NCBI RefSeq assembly: GCF_003946625.1
Contig: NZ_RHOR01000002.1
Location: forward strand, 62,001-126,000
DNA length: 64,000 bases
Direction of reading: 5' to 3'
DNA from: Companilactobacillus kedongensis
Lineage (GTDB): Bacteria > Bacillota > Bacilli > Lactobacillales > Lactobacillaceae
Shown: one piece after another, positions 21,415 through 31,262 of the stretch
How the letters are laid out: each line of letters begins with the position of its first letter
Position numbering within the stretch: position 1 is the first letter of the stretch
Position numbers and translations under genes: made by a program
Notes under the pieces: generated by a model
What the model saw: only the letters and a program-made list of their open reading frames with translations
The model's database searches: none
What the model was told of the DNA's origin: nothing

Positions 21415-22749
21415 TTAAACAATCATATCATTATGGATATGACTTTGAAATGCTTGATAATAGTCACTGAAAATATCGTTAGAATGTTCTACTATCATGG
21501 ATTTAGGGAAATAGAATCTCTCATCTCCACTGATCTTTCCAGTCAGAGCATTGACTAAACGGCTAATGGTTGAAAGTTCGATTAAGGAACCATCATCTTG
21601 CATAATTTCAATTTGAGTTTTACGTTTGTGCTGTCTGGGATTATAAATGTCGTACGGTAAGTCGAAACTAGTGTTGATAGCCGTGTAGTAATCTTTGTCA
21701 AAACCAGCACTCTCAACTAAATCAGCTAATTCAGGTAATTTTTCTTTAGTATCAGAATTATATTGAGCTGATTTAAAAGGCTTTCGGCTTAAGAAACGAT
21801 AGGCAAGATCCTTTAGGATCTCGTCTGGATAATTTTGCCAAAGCGTAAAATAGGTATTTAAAATTCCGTCATCAAGCGACAAATAGTCGTCGATACTAAC
21901 GTTACCAGTAAAGAAAGGTACTAACAGACTAGGCATTTCAAAGCCATTCATTTGATTATGTTCATAAAGATCTTTGGCACGTTGCAACAGCTTAGTTAGG
22001 ACAACTTCCATACCACGTGATACGGGATGGAAATAAATTTGTTGATACATTTGGAAACGACAGAGGACGTAATCTTCAACGGCATGCATACCATCGTTGT
22101 CAAAGGCGATCCCTTTATTGTAAGGACGCATGACACGTAAAATCCTTGTGAGATCAAACATACCGTATTTGGTTCCAGTAAAGTAGGCGTCACGTAACAA
22201 GTAGTCCATTCGATCGGCGTCAATTTGACTGGAGATCATTTGTACGACTTGTGGATTAGGATAGGTATGGTCGATAACGCTGGCCACCTTTTCGGGAAAG
22301 TCATCAGAAACTTGTTTTAAAACTTGATTGATCTCCGTTTCTGGTGAAGTAATAATTTTTTGAGTCCACATTTCGTGGTCGGTATCAAAGATGTGTTCAA
22401 ACGTATGTGAATAAGGACCGTGACCTAAGTCGTGTAATAAAGCAGCACAGAGAGCAACGATTCTCTCATCGTCATTCCAAAGCCCGTCACCAGGTTTTTT
22501 AGTTGGATAGTTTCGCTGAAAGTTGTCACAGATCTGACGAGTTATCTCATAGACGCCCATACAGTGTGTGAAACGAGAATGTTCAGCACCTTGAAACGTA
22601 AATGATGATGTGCCTAATTGTTTGATTCGACGTAAGCGTTGAAATTCCTTAGTATTGATCAAGTCCAAGATTACTTTGTGTTGAACATGGATGTAATTGT
22701 GGATCGGGTCACGAAAGACTTTCTCTCTTGGCAACATTTGAATTTTCAT
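21415..22749 (-). CDS. HD-domain phosphohydrolase (YwfO type)
   Basis: 444 residues. The HD signature ALLHDLGHGPYSHTFEH and an upstream TRFTHCMGVYE region place it with dGTPase-like HD hydrolases of the YwfO group, which are deoxynucleotide triphosphohydrolases in some studied members. It is cytosolic. The start overlaps the lipL stop by four bases, so the two are co-translated, as in other lactobacilli. Substrate not deducible. Confidence 0.85.
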   Translation of the reverse strand: MKIQMLPREKVFRDPIHNYIHVQHKVILDLINTKEFQRLRRIKQLGTSSFTFQGAEHSRFTHCMGVYEITRQICDNFQRNYPTKKPGDGLWNDDERIVALCAALLHDLGHGPYSHTFEHIFDTDHEMWTQKIITSPETEINQVLKQVSDDFPEKVASVIDHTYPNPQVVQMISSQIDADRMDYLLRDAYFTGTKYGMFDLTRILRVMRPYNKGIAFDNDGMHAVEDYVLCRFQMYQQIYFHPVSRGMEVVLTKLLQRAKDLYEHNQMNGFEMPSLLVPFFTGNVSIDDYLSLDDGILNTYFTLWQNYPDEILKDLAYRFLSRKPFKSAQYNSDTKEKLPELADLVESAGFDKDYYTAINTSFDLPYDIYNPRQHKRKTQIEIMQDDGSLIELSTISRLVNALTGKISGDERFYFPKSMIVEHSNDIFSDYYQAFQSHIHNDMIV

Positions 22750-23561
22750 TCATTGACCTCCGCTAATTTATTATTTTTGTAAATCAAATCTTCCATTGTT
22801 TGTTGGTAAGCATCGAGATAAGGGGCGGACTTTTGCACGATATTGAATTGCGAACGATCGATCGTATATGTTTGTTCGATCGTATCGAGAATATTTTTCT
22901 TAGCCATATCGATCGTTAAATCTTGATCTAATAGAATATCCAGACCTTCCATACAGTGAATGTCGATTTTAGGAAAGCCGATTTTCTCATTGACGGGATA
23001 GTCACTGATCTCATAGAAATCCTTCATGAGCTGAGAACGCTTTTTTTGATTGCCGGTAATACTGATATATGCCATGATTGCCACACCATCTCCGGAACGT
23101 CGTTGAGAAATACCGGCGATCTTTTTACCATTGATACTTAAATCGTAAGTTCCTGGACAATATGAGCGTTCGATCGTACCAGTAGCAATATCATCTGAAA
23201 AAGCCTGTTGCATTATTTTGTGCATTTCTTCATATGCTTGGTCAATTGTGATATTGTTTTTATCAGGTAAAAATAACGTGAAGTTTAAGATTCCGTCATC
23301 TGTCACGACACCGAGACCACCTGAATTACGAACGTAGTAGATATAATCTTTGTCGGCTAAACTTTTTAGTCCGCCTTGGAGATTACTCAGACGTTGGTCT
23401 TGTAGTCCTAAAATTACGGTCGGCGGTGTAGTCCAGAAATGAGCCACTGGCATTTTGCTTTCGGAAACAAAACGTAAAATGGCCCCAGTATCTGCAAATG
23501 GATTGAGCATTTCTTCATCTTTTTGAATTTGTTGGTCGTATAATAATATTGTATTGTTCAT
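22746..23561 (-). CDS. Lipoate/octanoate transfer protein, LipL-like
   Basis: 271 residues of the BPL/LPL_A ligase fold. Motifs are RNSGGLGVV, the Cys-containing RSYCPGTYDLS and NGKKIAGISQRR. The Cys in a YCPG context is typical of LipL, which moves octanoyl or lipoyl groups from GcvH to E2 subunits; a lipoate ligase role is the alternative. The ATG at 23561 is preferred; the frame could also open at a GTG four codons earlier. Confidence 0.82.
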   Translation of the reverse strand: MNNTILLYDQQIQKDEEMLNPFADTGAILRFVSESKMPVAHFWTTPPTVILGLQDQRLSNLQGGLKSLADKDYIYYVRNSGGLGVVTDDGILNFTLFLPDKNNITIDQAYEEMHKIMQQAFSDDIATGTIERSYCPGTYDLSINGKKIAGISQRRSGDGVAIMAYISITGNQKKRSQLMKDFYEISDYPVNEKIGFPKIDIHCMEGLDILLDQDLTIDMAKKNILDTIEQTYTIDRSQFNIVQKSAPYLDAYQQTMEDLIYKNNKLAEVNE

Positions 23562-23625
23562 TGACTGGATCACTTCTTCTAAATATAATTGTTATTTTAA
23601 TTTTATCATGTAGAGGCGCTATATA

Positions 23626-24066
23626 TTGGAAAATAATAGTTTAGATGTAAATGTAGAGTTGAATATGGAGGTTTCTCAAGCAGGGGAATTGACACATACG
23701 CGAATTTCGGAACTGGGGAAATTAACTCGTGTCGGTAATTCAACTTATTTACGCTTTAACGAAAAGCTTGAAAACAACGACCGAGCCAAAATAATGGTAA
23801 AGGTCGCTGATAACGGAGAGATTCATCTAAAGCGTGTTGCTGAGGCCACAAACTTGGCTTCATTACTATATTTTACGGATCAAGAACATAATAGCGGACA
23901 TCTGCAAACGGAATACGGAATCATGCCATTGCAGACTTTTACTAGAAATTCTCAAGTAGAAATTCTCGATAGACCGCTTTCAGGAAAAATAAACATTGAT
24001 TATGACTTGATTTACGATAATAATATAGTAGGAAATTATAAGTTTAGATTGATTTTTAAGGCGTAG
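23626..24066 (+). CDS. DUF1934 family protein (YwiB-like beta-barrel)
   Basis: 146 residues, mostly beta-strand pattern, no signal peptide. It resembles DUF1934 (B. subtilis YwiB, a calycin-like barrel), usually found next to rpoE or argS in Bacilli. The start is a TTG after an AGAGG ribosome site. The rpoE gene follows closely, so the two are co-transcribed. Function unknown. Confidence 0.8.
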   Translation: MENNSLDVNVELNMEVSQAGELTHTRISELGKLTRVGNSTYLRFNEKLENNDRAKIMVKVADNGEIHLKRVAEATNLASLLYFTDQEHNSGHLQTEYGIMPLQTFTRNSQVEILDRPLSGKINIDYDLIYDNNIVGNYKFRLIFKA

Positions 24067-24111
24067 CTAGATATGATTATAAGTAAGACGCTGCGAAAGG
24101 ACGTGTACCGT

Positions 24112-24750
24112 TTGGAACTTGAAAAATTCAAGAATCAAAATAAAGAGGAGCTTTCTCTAATTGAGGTAGCCTACGAAATCCTTGATAATAATAACAAAGA
24201 AGCCATGAACTTCTCTAACATTGTTAATAAAATTCAAGATTACTTAGGTAAGACTGACGATCAGATTAAAGAAGGTCTTCCACAATTTTATACCGATTTG
24301 AATAATGACGGCAGTTTTCTCTCGCTTGGGGAAAATGTCTGGGGATTGCGTGAATGGTATCCATTTGACTCTGTTGATGAGGAAGTTAATCATCCTGAGG
24401 ACAACGGAACTGAAAATACTCACAAGGCAGCTCAAAAGGTTAATGCTTTCTTGAGTGATGATGATGAAGATGATGACGTAATTGATTATGATAGTGATCT
24501 AGAAGTAAATGAAATGGATGATGACGATGAGAGCAGTGACACAACAAGTGGTCCTGACTTATCTAAATTCACTAATTCTGATTTAGCTGTTGATGATGAC
24601 AGTGATGACGAGCAGGATACAGGTCTAGATGATGGTATCGAAGGTCAATTAACTGAATTTGACAGTGACGACGCTGACGCAGACATCGACTTAAACGAAG
24701 AAGACGATGATGACGACGACGATGAAGATGATGAAAACGATGACATCTAA
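24112..24750 (+). CDS. rpoE: DNA-directed RNA polymerase delta subunit
   Basis: 212 residues from a TTG start at 24112, ten bases after AAAGGA; this gives the MELEKF... start seen in lactobacilli. An upstream in-frame ATG at 24073 is possible but lacks a good ribosome site. The N-terminal HARE-HTH domain (FYTDLNNDGSFLSLGENVWGLR region) is followed by about 95 mostly acidic residues, with long Asp/Glu runs. Delta increases promoter selectivity and RNAP recycling. Confidence 0.92.
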   Translation: MELEKFKNQNKEELSLIEVAYEILDNNNKEAMNFSNIVNKIQDYLGKTDDQIKEGLPQFYTDLNNDGSFLSLGENVWGLREWYPFDSVDEEVNHPEDNGTENTHKAAQKVNAFLSDDDEDDDVIDYDSDLEVNEMDDDDESSDTTSGPDLSKFTNSDLAVDDDSDDEQDTGLDDGIEGQLTEFDSDDADADIDLNEEDDDDDDDEDDENDDI

Positions 24751-24767
24751 TTTTATAGATTAAAAGT

Positions 24768-24809
24768 TTGACGATTGAGTTATATAACAGTATTATATTG
24801 TTTGGGCTC
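24768..24809 (+). promoter_or_regulatory. pyrG promoter with GGGCTC initial transcribed sequence
   Basis: TTGACG and TATTAT are spaced by 17 bp; seven bases downstream is GGGCTC at 24804-24809. In B. subtilis, transcription of pyrG starts with GGGCUC and reiterative G addition at low CTP controls attenuation. The match of promoter, spacing and start sequence supports the same mechanism here. Confidence 0.8.
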
Positions 24810-24828
24810 TATTAGATTGTCTAATTAC

Positions 24829-24868
24829 AAGTTCCCTGTTCAGTGTGAATAGGGGACTTTTTTATTTT
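24829..24868 (+). terminator. Leader attenuator of pyrG
   Basis: AAGTTCCCTGTTCA pairs with TGAATAGGGGACTT and is followed by a T-run. The 5' arm has a pyrimidine-rich UUCCCU tract that extra 5' G residues could pair with, blocking the terminator. It also lies after rpoE. Confidence 0.85.
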
Positions 24869-24916
24869 TATTTAAGAAATCCCTTTCAAAAATAGCAATA
24901 GTATGTGGAGGAAAAT

Positions 24917-26530
24917 ATGACTAAATATATTTTTATTACAGGTGGAGTTGTTTCATCTCTTGGCAAGGGTATCGTTGCTGCATCCCTCGGTAGATTATTA
25001 AAGAATCGCGGACTTAAGGTAACGATGCAAAAGTTTGACCCTTACATCAATGTGGACCCAGGAACTATGAGTCCTTATCAACACGGTGAAGTTTATGTAA
25101 CAAACGATGGTACAGAAACTGATCTTGACCTTGGACACTATGAAAGATTTATCGACAATGATCTTAACAAGTATTCAAATGTTACAACCGGAAAGATCTA
25201 TTCTGAAGTAATTCGTCGCGAACGTCGTGGTGATTATAACGGTGCTACTGTACAGGTTATTCCACATATTACAGATATGATCAAACAAAAAATTATGCGT
25301 GCTGCTACTACTACAGACTCAGATGTAATTATTACAGAAGTCGGTGGTACTGTAGGTGATATTGAATCACTTCCATATCTTGAAGCATTGCGTCAAATGA
25401 AGTCAGAAGTTGGTTCAGAGAACGTTGTCTACATCCATACTTCTTTAGTTCCATATTTAAGAGCTGCTGGTGAAATGAAGACTAAGCCAACACAACACAG
25501 TGTTAAAGAATTACGTGGTATCGGAATCCAACCTAATATTTTGGTTGTTCGTACAGAACAAGAAATGCCACAAAGCATGAAAGACAAGATCGCATCATTC
25601 TGTGATGTTGATTCAGAAGCTGTTATTGAATCACGTGATGCTGAATCACTTTATGACATTCCTTTGAACCTTCAAGCACAAAACTTCGATGATATCGTAT
25701 GTCGATACTTGCACTTGAATACTAAAGAAGCTGACATGGGCAACTGGAATAAACTAGTAAATCGTGTCCATAACTTGAAACATACTACAAAGATTACTTT
25801 GGTCGGTAAGTATACAAAGTTACAAGATGCTTATATTTCTGTTACAGAAGCACTTCGTTCTGCTGGATATGTATATAATACTGATATAGAATTAAAGAAG
25901 ATCTCAGCTGACGAGATTACTGAAGATAACGTCGCTGAACTTCTAAAGGATGCTGATGGTATTCTAGTACCTGGTGGTTTTGGTAGCCGTGGACTAGAAG
26001 GTATGATTACAACTATTAAGTATGCCCGTGAAAATGATGTTCCTTATTTTGGAATTTGTTTAGGTATGCAAATGGCAAGTATCGAATTTGCTAGAAATGT
26101 TGCTGGTATTAGTGATGCCACAACTGGTGAAGTTGATGCTGATGCTGATAATAAGATCATTGATATTATGGCTGACAAGAAAGATCTTGAAGATCGTGGT
26201 GGTACATTACGTTTAGGTGCTTATCCATGTAAATTAAAGCCAGGTACAAAGACTGCTGCAGCTTATGGCAATCAATCAGTTATCCAAGAAAGACACAGAC
26301 ACAGATATGAATTTAATAATGATTATCGCAAACAATTTGAAGATCTTGGACTAAGTTTCTCTGGTGTTTCACCTGACAACCGTTTGGTAGAAATTATCGA
26401 AATCCCAGAAAACAAATTCCATATTGCTGTGCAATATCATCCTGAATTCCTATCCAGACCAACAAAGCCAGAAGGATTATTTAAGGCATTTATCGGTGCT
26501 GCATCTGGTCTTGATGAAGAAAATATGTAG
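24917..26530 (+). CDS. pyrG: CTP synthase
   Basis: 537 residues. The synthetase domain starts [16 protein letters not shown]; the glutaminase domain has the catalytic Cys in GICLGMQMA and the His in VQYHPEF. It makes CTP from UTP and glutamine. The ATG at 24917 with TGGAGG is chosen over the GTG at 24905. The leader has an attenuator of the CTP-sensing type. Confidence 0.97.
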   Translation: MTKYIFITGGVVSSLGKGIVAASLGRLLKNRGLKVTMQKFDPYINVDPGTMSPYQHGEVYVTNDGTETDLDLGHYERFIDNDLNKYSNVTTGKIYSEVIRRERRGDYNGATVQVIPHITDMIKQKIMRAATTTDSDVIITEVGGTVGDIESLPYLEALRQMKSEVGSENVVYIHTSLVPYLRAAGEMKTKPTQHSVKELRGIGIQPNILVVRTEQEMPQSMKDKIASFCDVDSEAVIESRDAESLYDIPLNLQAQNFDDIVCRYLHLNTKEADMGNWNKLVNRVHNLKHTTKITLVGKYTKLQDAYISVTEALRSAGYVYNTDIELKKISADEITEDNVAELLKDADGILVPGGFGSRGLEGMITTIKYARENDVPYFGICLGMQMASIEFARNVAGISDATTGEVDADADNKIIDIMADKKDLEDRGGTLRLGAYPCKLKPGTKTAAAYGNQSVIQERHRHRYEFNNDYRKQFEDLGLSFSGVSPDNRLVEIIEIPENKFHIAVQYHPEFLSRPTKPEGLFKAFIGAASGLDEENM

Positions 26531-26560
26531 TATTAGTCAATAATAGTTAGGGAAAAGCTT

Positions 26561-27835
26561 ATGCAAAAACTTGTAATAAATGGTGGAAAAAAGTTATCAG
26601 GTGAAGTTACGATTGGAGGCGCTAAGAATAGTACAGTGGCGCTTATCCCGGCCGCAATTTTATCAGATACTCCTGTGGTATTAGATTCAGTGCCACAAAT
26701 TAGAGATGTTAAAAACTTACGTTCAATTTTGCAAGATATGAACGTTTCTTCTTCAATGGAAGATGATGTATTAAAGATTGATCCGACACAGATTCAATTT
26801 GCCGAATTACCTAGTGGTAAAGTAAGTAGTTTGCGTGCCTCGTACTATTTTATGGGTGCAATGCTAGGTCGTTTTGGTAAAGCAGTGGTAGGTTTCCCCG
26901 GTGGGGATGACATTGGACCTCGTCCTATTGATCAACATATCAAAGGCTTTGAAGCACTTGGGGCACATGTTGAAAATAAACATGGACAAATCATTATTAC
27001 GACTCCAAACGGTGGTTTGAAGGGCGCTAAGATTTTCTTAGATATGGTTTCAGTTGGTGCAACTATCAATGTTATTCTGGCAGCCGTAAAGGCCAAAGGA
27101 ACAACTGTGATAGAAAATGCCGCTAAAGAACCAGAGATTATTGACTTAGCAACTTTTTTGAACAACATGGGAGCAGTGATCCGTGGCGTAGGTACTGAAA
27201 CTATCCGAATTGAAGGGGTAGATAACCTTCGTTCAAATAATGCTCATACAATTATTCCCGATCGCATTGAAGCAGGAACTTATTTAAGTTTGGCTGCAGC
27301 AAACGGCGGTGGAATTTTAGTAAAGAATATTATCAGTGAACATTTGGATGCCTTTATCGCTAAGCTCGATGAAATGGGCGTAAACTTGGATATTGGTGAA
27401 GATAGTATTTATGTTAAAGAGTCACCTAACCTAAAATCAGTTAATATTAAAACGATGCCGTATCCTGGTTTCGCAACGGATCTACAACAACCCATAACGC
27501 CGTTATTGATGCAGGCAAGTGGTGAGGCAATGGTAATAGATACCATTTATCCTAAGCGAGTTAAACACATTACGGAATTGAATAAAATGGGTGCTAATAT
27601 CACTAGTGAAGATGATTTGATCTTAGTTAGAGGTGGAGCTCATTTACAAGGTGCCGAGGTGTCAGCTGAAGAAATTCGTGCTGGAGCTTGCTTAATGATC
27701 GCCGGGTTGATTGCTGACGGTCAAACTGTGATCAATAACGCTGAAAATATTCTTCGAGGATATGATCAGGTCGTTAAGAAATTGCGTGCTTTGTCAGCAG
27801 ATGTTGCCTTGGTGGGTACAGATGATCTAATTTAG
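26561..27835 (+). CDS. murA: UDP-N-acetylglucosamine 1-carboxyvinyltransferase (Asp for catalytic Cys)
   Basis: 424 residues of the EPSP-synthase fold. The start [21 protein letters not shown] and the tail are typical MurA. In the catalytic loop the usual GGCxIGxRP reads GGDDIGPRP, so the Cys (E. coli Cys115) is Asp116. MurA transfers enolpyruvate from PEP to UDP-GlcNAc, the first committed step of peptidoglycan synthesis. Asp at this position is known in naturally fosfomycin-resistant MurA (e.g. Mycobacterium tuberculosis). Its place after pyrG suits the second paralogue of lactobacilli (murA2/murZ). Confidence 0.95.
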   Translation: MQKLVINGGKKLSGEVTIGGAKNSTVALIPAAILSDTPVVLDSVPQIRDVKNLRSILQDMNVSSSMEDDVLKIDPTQIQFAELPSGKVSSLRASYYFMGAMLGRFGKAVVGFPGGDDIGPRPIDQHIKGFEALGAHVENKHGQIIITTPNGGLKGAKIFLDMVSVGATINVILAAVKAKGTTVIENAAKEPEIIDLATFLNNMGAVIRGVGTETIRIEGVDNLRSNNAHTIIPDRIEAGTYLSLAAANGGGILVKNIISEHLDAFIAKLDEMGVNLDIGEDSIYVKESPNLKSVNIKTMPYPGFATDLQQPITPLLMQASGEAMVIDTIYPKRVKHITELNKMGANITSEDDLILVRGGAHLQGAEVSAEEIRAGACLMIAGLIADGQTVINNAENILRGYDQVVKKLRALSADVALVGTDDLI

Positions 27836-27837
27836 TA

Positions 27838-27866
27838 TTGACAAATTAATATTATGTTGGTAAATT
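27838..27866 (+). promoter_or_regulatory. Promoter of the ABC-F leader
   Basis: A consensus TTGACA box and TAAATT are spaced by 17 bp, starting two bases after the murA stop. Transcription would start near 27873. Confidence 0.72.
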
Positions 27867-27872
27867 TACTTT

Positions 27873-28033
27873 TAGATTAAAACAAGAAGGGGAGTGCAGC
27901 CGTTGAGAAATTAAGTTGAAATTTTAAATTATACAAAATAACTGTGTAATTTGACTTCGACTTTATTTCTACAACTGCGCCTTCCTGTAATATTTAAAAC
28001 GGAAGAACGCTGTTTGTGTAGCGTTCTTTTTTT
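27873..28033 (+). promoter_or_regulatory. uORF-controlled attenuator leader of the ABC-F gene
   Basis: A tiny uORF, TTG-AGA-AAT-TAA (27903-27914), follows a strong AAGGGGAG site by eight bases. A central hairpin spans 27913-27963 (AAGTTGAA/TTCGACTT and AAATTATACA/TGTGTAATTT). The uORF region (GCA, GTTG, AAAT) can pair with ATTT, CAAC, TGC at 27965-27978. An antiterminator (GCG-CTTCC with GGAAG-CGC, 27977-28010) competes with the terminator AGAACGCT/AGCGTTCT plus T-run (28004-28033). This is the architecture of drug-inducible ARE ABC-F genes, where a stalled ribosome on the uORF favours read-through. Confidence 0.8.
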
Positions 28034-28076
28034 GTTGGAATGAAACTGGTCAAATGCACAAAGGAGTGCATGCTAT

Positions 28077-29570
28077 ATGGGAACTATTCAAATAGAAAAT
28101 ATGAGTTATAAATATGATCAAATGGTGAATAACTTGTTTGATTCGCTTAATTTACAGATAGATGAAAGTTGGAAACTCGGTTTGATCGGACGCAATGGTC
28201 GTGGCAAGACAACCTTGATGAAAATTTTATTAGGTAAATTACCATACCAAGGTAAGATCGTCTCCAACTTGAACTTTTATTACTATCCACAGACCGTTAC
28301 TGATAAAGATCGATCAACGGTTGAAATCGTCAAAGAATTGACTGACCTTGAAGATTATGATCTTTGGAAAATTGAAGTTGAGTTGGATAAACTTCAAGCT
28401 AAGGCGGATATCTTAGAACAAAACTTTTCAACTCTAAGTCCAGGTGAACAGACAAAAGTCTTATTGGCAATTTTGTTTATTGATGACTATGGCTTTCAAC
28501 TGATCGATGAGCCAACTAATCATTTGGATATAGAGGGACGTAAAGTTGTCGCCGATTATCTAAAGAGTAAACAAGGCTTTATTGTTATCAGCCACGACAA
28601 AACTTTCTTGAATGAAGTTATCGATCATGTTATTTCGATCAATCGTCAAAATATTGATGTCTACAAAGGCAATTTTGATGTTTGGGAACAAGAGAAGAGT
28701 CGTCAAGATGCATCTCAATTAGAAGAGAAAGAACAACTACAAAAAGATATTTCAAGATTGCACGAGACAGCCGTTAAACGGGAGAACTGGTCTAATCAAT
28801 CTGAAAAGCAGAAGAATAAAACTGGTTTGCAAAAAGTAAATCTCGATAAGGGATTTATTAGTCATAAAGCGGCCAAGATGATGAAGAAAGCTAAGACGGT
28901 TTCTAAACGTGTCGATTCGGAAATTGAAAAGAAACAAGGCCTGCTTAAGAATATTGAGATCGAAGAACCGATCAAACTCAACTATAAGGAAGTAACACAT
29001 CCTAAAACGCTTGTGACAGTTGATAACCTGGAACTAGTCCATGATGAAGTAAAGACACCTGTAATCAGCTTTAAGGTACCGATCAACCAAGTTGTTTCAT
29101 TAGTCGGACGTAACGGTATTGGTAAGACAACTATCTTCAAGCAAATTTTAGGCATTAAACAACCATTTAAGCAGAATGGTGAGTTGAAGATTGCTAACAG
29201 CATCAAAGTATCTTATTTGGCTCAAGAAGACGAATTAACTGGTGAGATCAGACAACTTGCTGAAGATAGAAAAATCGATCCAGAAATGATTTTCTCTAAC
29301 TTGCGTAAATTAGGTTTTGAAAGAAATTTGTTCGATCAACCAGTTGAGAGTATGAGTCAAGGACAAAGAAGAAAAGTTGCATTGGCAATCATCTTATCTC
29401 AAGAAGCAAATCTTTATTTGTGGGATGAACCTTTGAATTTCTTGGATGTTATTACTCGCCAACAAATTGTCGATGCAATAAAAAAACAGCATCCAACGAT
29501 GCTGCTGATCGACCACGATAAAGACTTGATCAATGAAATATCTGATCAAAAAATAATCTTGGAAAACTAG
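28077..29570 (+). CDS. ARE-type ABC-F ribosomal protection protein (Lsa/Vga-like)
   Basis: 497 residues with two ABC ATPase domains and no membrane segments. Walker A motifs are GLIGRNGRGKTT (about residue 36) and LVGRNGIGKTT (about 342); LSPGEQTK and MSQGQRRK are the signatures; Walker B motifs end LIDEPTNHLD and LWDEPLNFLD. The long linker (TAVKRENWSNQSEK, then GFISHKAAKMMKKAK) resembles Lsa/Vga/VmlR proteins, which dislodge lincosamides, streptogramin A and pleuromutilins from the ribosome. The attenuator leader supports an antibiotic-resistance role. The drug spectrum cannot be read from sequence. Confidence 0.85.
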   Translation: MGTIQIENMSYKYDQMVNNLFDSLNLQIDESWKLGLIGRNGRGKTTLMKILLGKLPYQGKIVSNLNFYYYPQTVTDKDRSTVEIVKELTDLEDYDLWKIEVELDKLQAKADILEQNFSTLSPGEQTKVLLAILFIDDYGFQLIDEPTNHLDIEGRKVVADYLKSKQGFIVISHDKTFLNEVIDHVISINRQNIDVYKGNFDVWEQEKSRQDASQLEEKEQLQKDISRLHETAVKRENWSNQSEKQKNKTGLQKVNLDKGFISHKAAKMMKKAKTVSKRVDSEIEKKQGLLKNIEIEEPIKLNYKEVTHPKTLVTVDNLELVHDEVKTPVISFKVPINQVVSLVGRNGIGKTTIFKQILGIKQPFKQNGELKIANSIKVSYLAQEDELTGEIRQLAEDRKIDPEMIFSNLRKLGFERNLFDQPVESMSQGQRRKVALAIILSQEANLYLWDEPLNFLDVITRQQIVDAIKKQHPTMLLIDHDKDLINEISDQKIILEN

Positions 29571-29671
29571 AATTATATTGAATATTATTGCTATCCATGA
29601 TAACATTAAACACCGTTAGTAAATTTAATCTCTATTTCTGCAAAAGATTTAGGGCAAAGGAGCGACATAGA

Positions 29672-29920
29672 ATGAAAACAGGAATTCATCCAGATTACCA
29701 TCAAGTTGTATTCATGGACTCATCAACAGGTAAGAAATTCTTAGCTGGTTCAACAGTTAACTCAAGTGAAACAACAGACTTCGAAGGTAACGAATACCCA
29801 TTAATTCGTGTTGAAATCTCATCAGACTCACATCCTTTCTACACTGGTAAACAAAAGTTTGCTCAAGCAGATGGACGTATCGACCGTTTCAACAAGAAAT
29901 ATGGTTTGCAAAACAAATAA
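29672..29920 (+). CDS. rpmE2: 50S ribosomal protein L31 type B
   Basis: 82 residues, starting [16 protein letters not shown]. It lacks the CxxC zinc ligands of type A, so it is the zinc-independent form. Typical ends are [10 protein letters not shown] and [11 protein letters not shown]. The ATG follows AAAGGAG. The gene has its own terminator. Confidence 0.95.
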   Translation: MKTGIHPDYHQVVFMDSSTGKKFLAGSTVNSSETTDFEGNEYPLIRVEISSDSHPFYTGKQKFAQADGRIDRFNKKYGLQNK

Positions 29921-29955
29921 AAAGCCATCCTTTCTCGGGAAGGCTTTTATTTTTT
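29918..29955. terminator. Bidirectional terminator between rpmE2 and the MFS gene
   Basis: AAAAGCC pairs with GGCTTTT, with a further CC/GG pair inside, and is followed by T residues. It lies between convergent genes. Confidence 0.75.
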
Positions 29956-31173
29956 AGCTTTTTTTGACTTCATGTGTGAGAATACCCAACCGAAGTTGAC
30001 TAAAGCCAAGATACTTGTACTTATGAATACAGCAGAGTAGCTTAGAATGCTGGAGATGTATGAACCTATTAAAGGTCCACAGACATTTCCGGCAGCCTGA
30101 AATGAAGCATTGTATCCGAAGATTCGTCCGGTATATTTCGCATCAGAGTTCTTTGCCAGAAGGGTCTGAACTTGTGGAAATAGACAAGCGTCAGAAACTC
30201 CGACTAAGAATCTCAACATACCTAGTTGCCAAACATTTGTAACAAAGGCTTGTGGAATATATACGATAACGGCGAATAGCAGACCGCCGATCAAAATCTT
30301 TTCTGTACCGATCTTATCACCTAGTGCACCAAATCTTGGTGCGGCGATAACATTAGCGATTCCGGGCATTGCAGCTATTACCCCTGCAATTAGGGTGACT
30401 TTGTCTGACCCGTGCATCAATTGCTTAACGTACAGACTGATGATCGGATTGATTGAATTATTGGACATCTGGATGATCATTGTTGTAACAAACATTGCCA
30501 GGATTAAGTTTGGATTTTTAGACTTATGGAAAATTTCAGATGTGCTGGCTTCTTCATCTTTAGTAACTGGTTTGAAGTCTTCCTTTATAAAAATGACTAC
30601 AAGGATAAAAGCTGTAAACAGCAGTGATCCAGTAACCATAAAGGGAATTCGGAAACCTAGGTATTGTGCGATAACACCACCTGCAAGTGGTCCTAGTAAG
30701 GTACCAGAGATAACGCCGGTATTTAATGTACCGAGAGCTTTCCCACTTTCGGACCTTGGTGCAGTTGATGCGATCAAGGTGCTAGCGTTACTAACGAAAC
30801 CTGAGAAGACACCCTGCAATAGTCTTAAAGCGACTAATTGCCAAGGAGCAGTGACGAATGCTTGTAAGAAAATTACAATCGACATTCCTAAGGCGGCACG
30901 GATCAGCATTAGTTTTCTACCTTTACGATCGGCGATCTTTCCCCAAATAGGAGAGGCGATTGCCATGACTAAAAAGGTTGCTGAGAAGGCCATACCATTC
31001 CAGATCACAAGTTGGCTTTTGGTTAAATTGCCTAGCTGATTAATGTATAATGGCATAAAGGGTGTAATCATACTAAAGCCGATTCCGGTCATGAAAGTAC
31101 TGAACCAGAGAACTTTTAGATTTCTTTTCCAATAGTTATTACTCTGTGGCTCGTCTTTTGTCTGGAAAGTCAT
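29947..31173 (-). CDS. MFS drug-efflux-type transporter
   Basis: 408 residues with about 12 hydrophobic segments. The loop 2-3 MFS motif is GKIADRKGRKLML, and motif C-like GVISGTLLGPLAGG is in TM5, typical of DHA1 antiporters such as MdtG/PmrA/NorA. It probably exports a drug or toxic metabolite using proton motive force; the substrate is unknown. It is transcribed divergently from murF. Confidence 0.85.
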   Translation of the reverse strand: MTFQTKDEPQSNNYWKRNLKVLWFSTFMTGIGFSMITPFMPLYINQLGNLTKSQLVIWNGMAFSATFLVMAIASPIWGKIADRKGRKLMLIRAALGMSIVIFLQAFVTAPWQLVALRLLQGVFSGFVSNASTLIASTAPRSESGKALGTLNTGVISGTLLGPLAGGVIAQYLGFRIPFMVTGSLLFTAFILVVIFIKEDFKPVTKDEEASTSEIFHKSKNPNLILAMFVTTMIIQMSNNSINPIISLYVKQLMHGSDKVTLIAGVIAAMPGIANVIAAPRFGALGDKIGTEKILIGGLLFAVIVYIPQAFVTNVWQLGMLRFLVGVSDACLFPQVQTLLAKNSDAKYTGRIFGYNASFQAAGNVCGPLIGSYISSILSYSAVFISTSILALVNFGWVFSHMKSKKAKK

Positions 31174-31262
31174 AGTAAATTAAGTCCTTTCTAAGTATTT
31201 TAGTATACTCTTTTTATATGAACAGTATTAAATATTTTTTTTAGAATTGGGGAATTCTTTTC

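Noticed and set aside
24444-24747. Asp/Glu codon runs in rpoE as assembly artefact
   Set aside because: Acidic tails of this type are normal for RNA polymerase delta subunits.
30395-31039. Long plus-strand frame of 214 codons opposite the MFS gene
   Set aside because: It is a shadow of the MFS coding strand, with no ribosome site and atypical composition.
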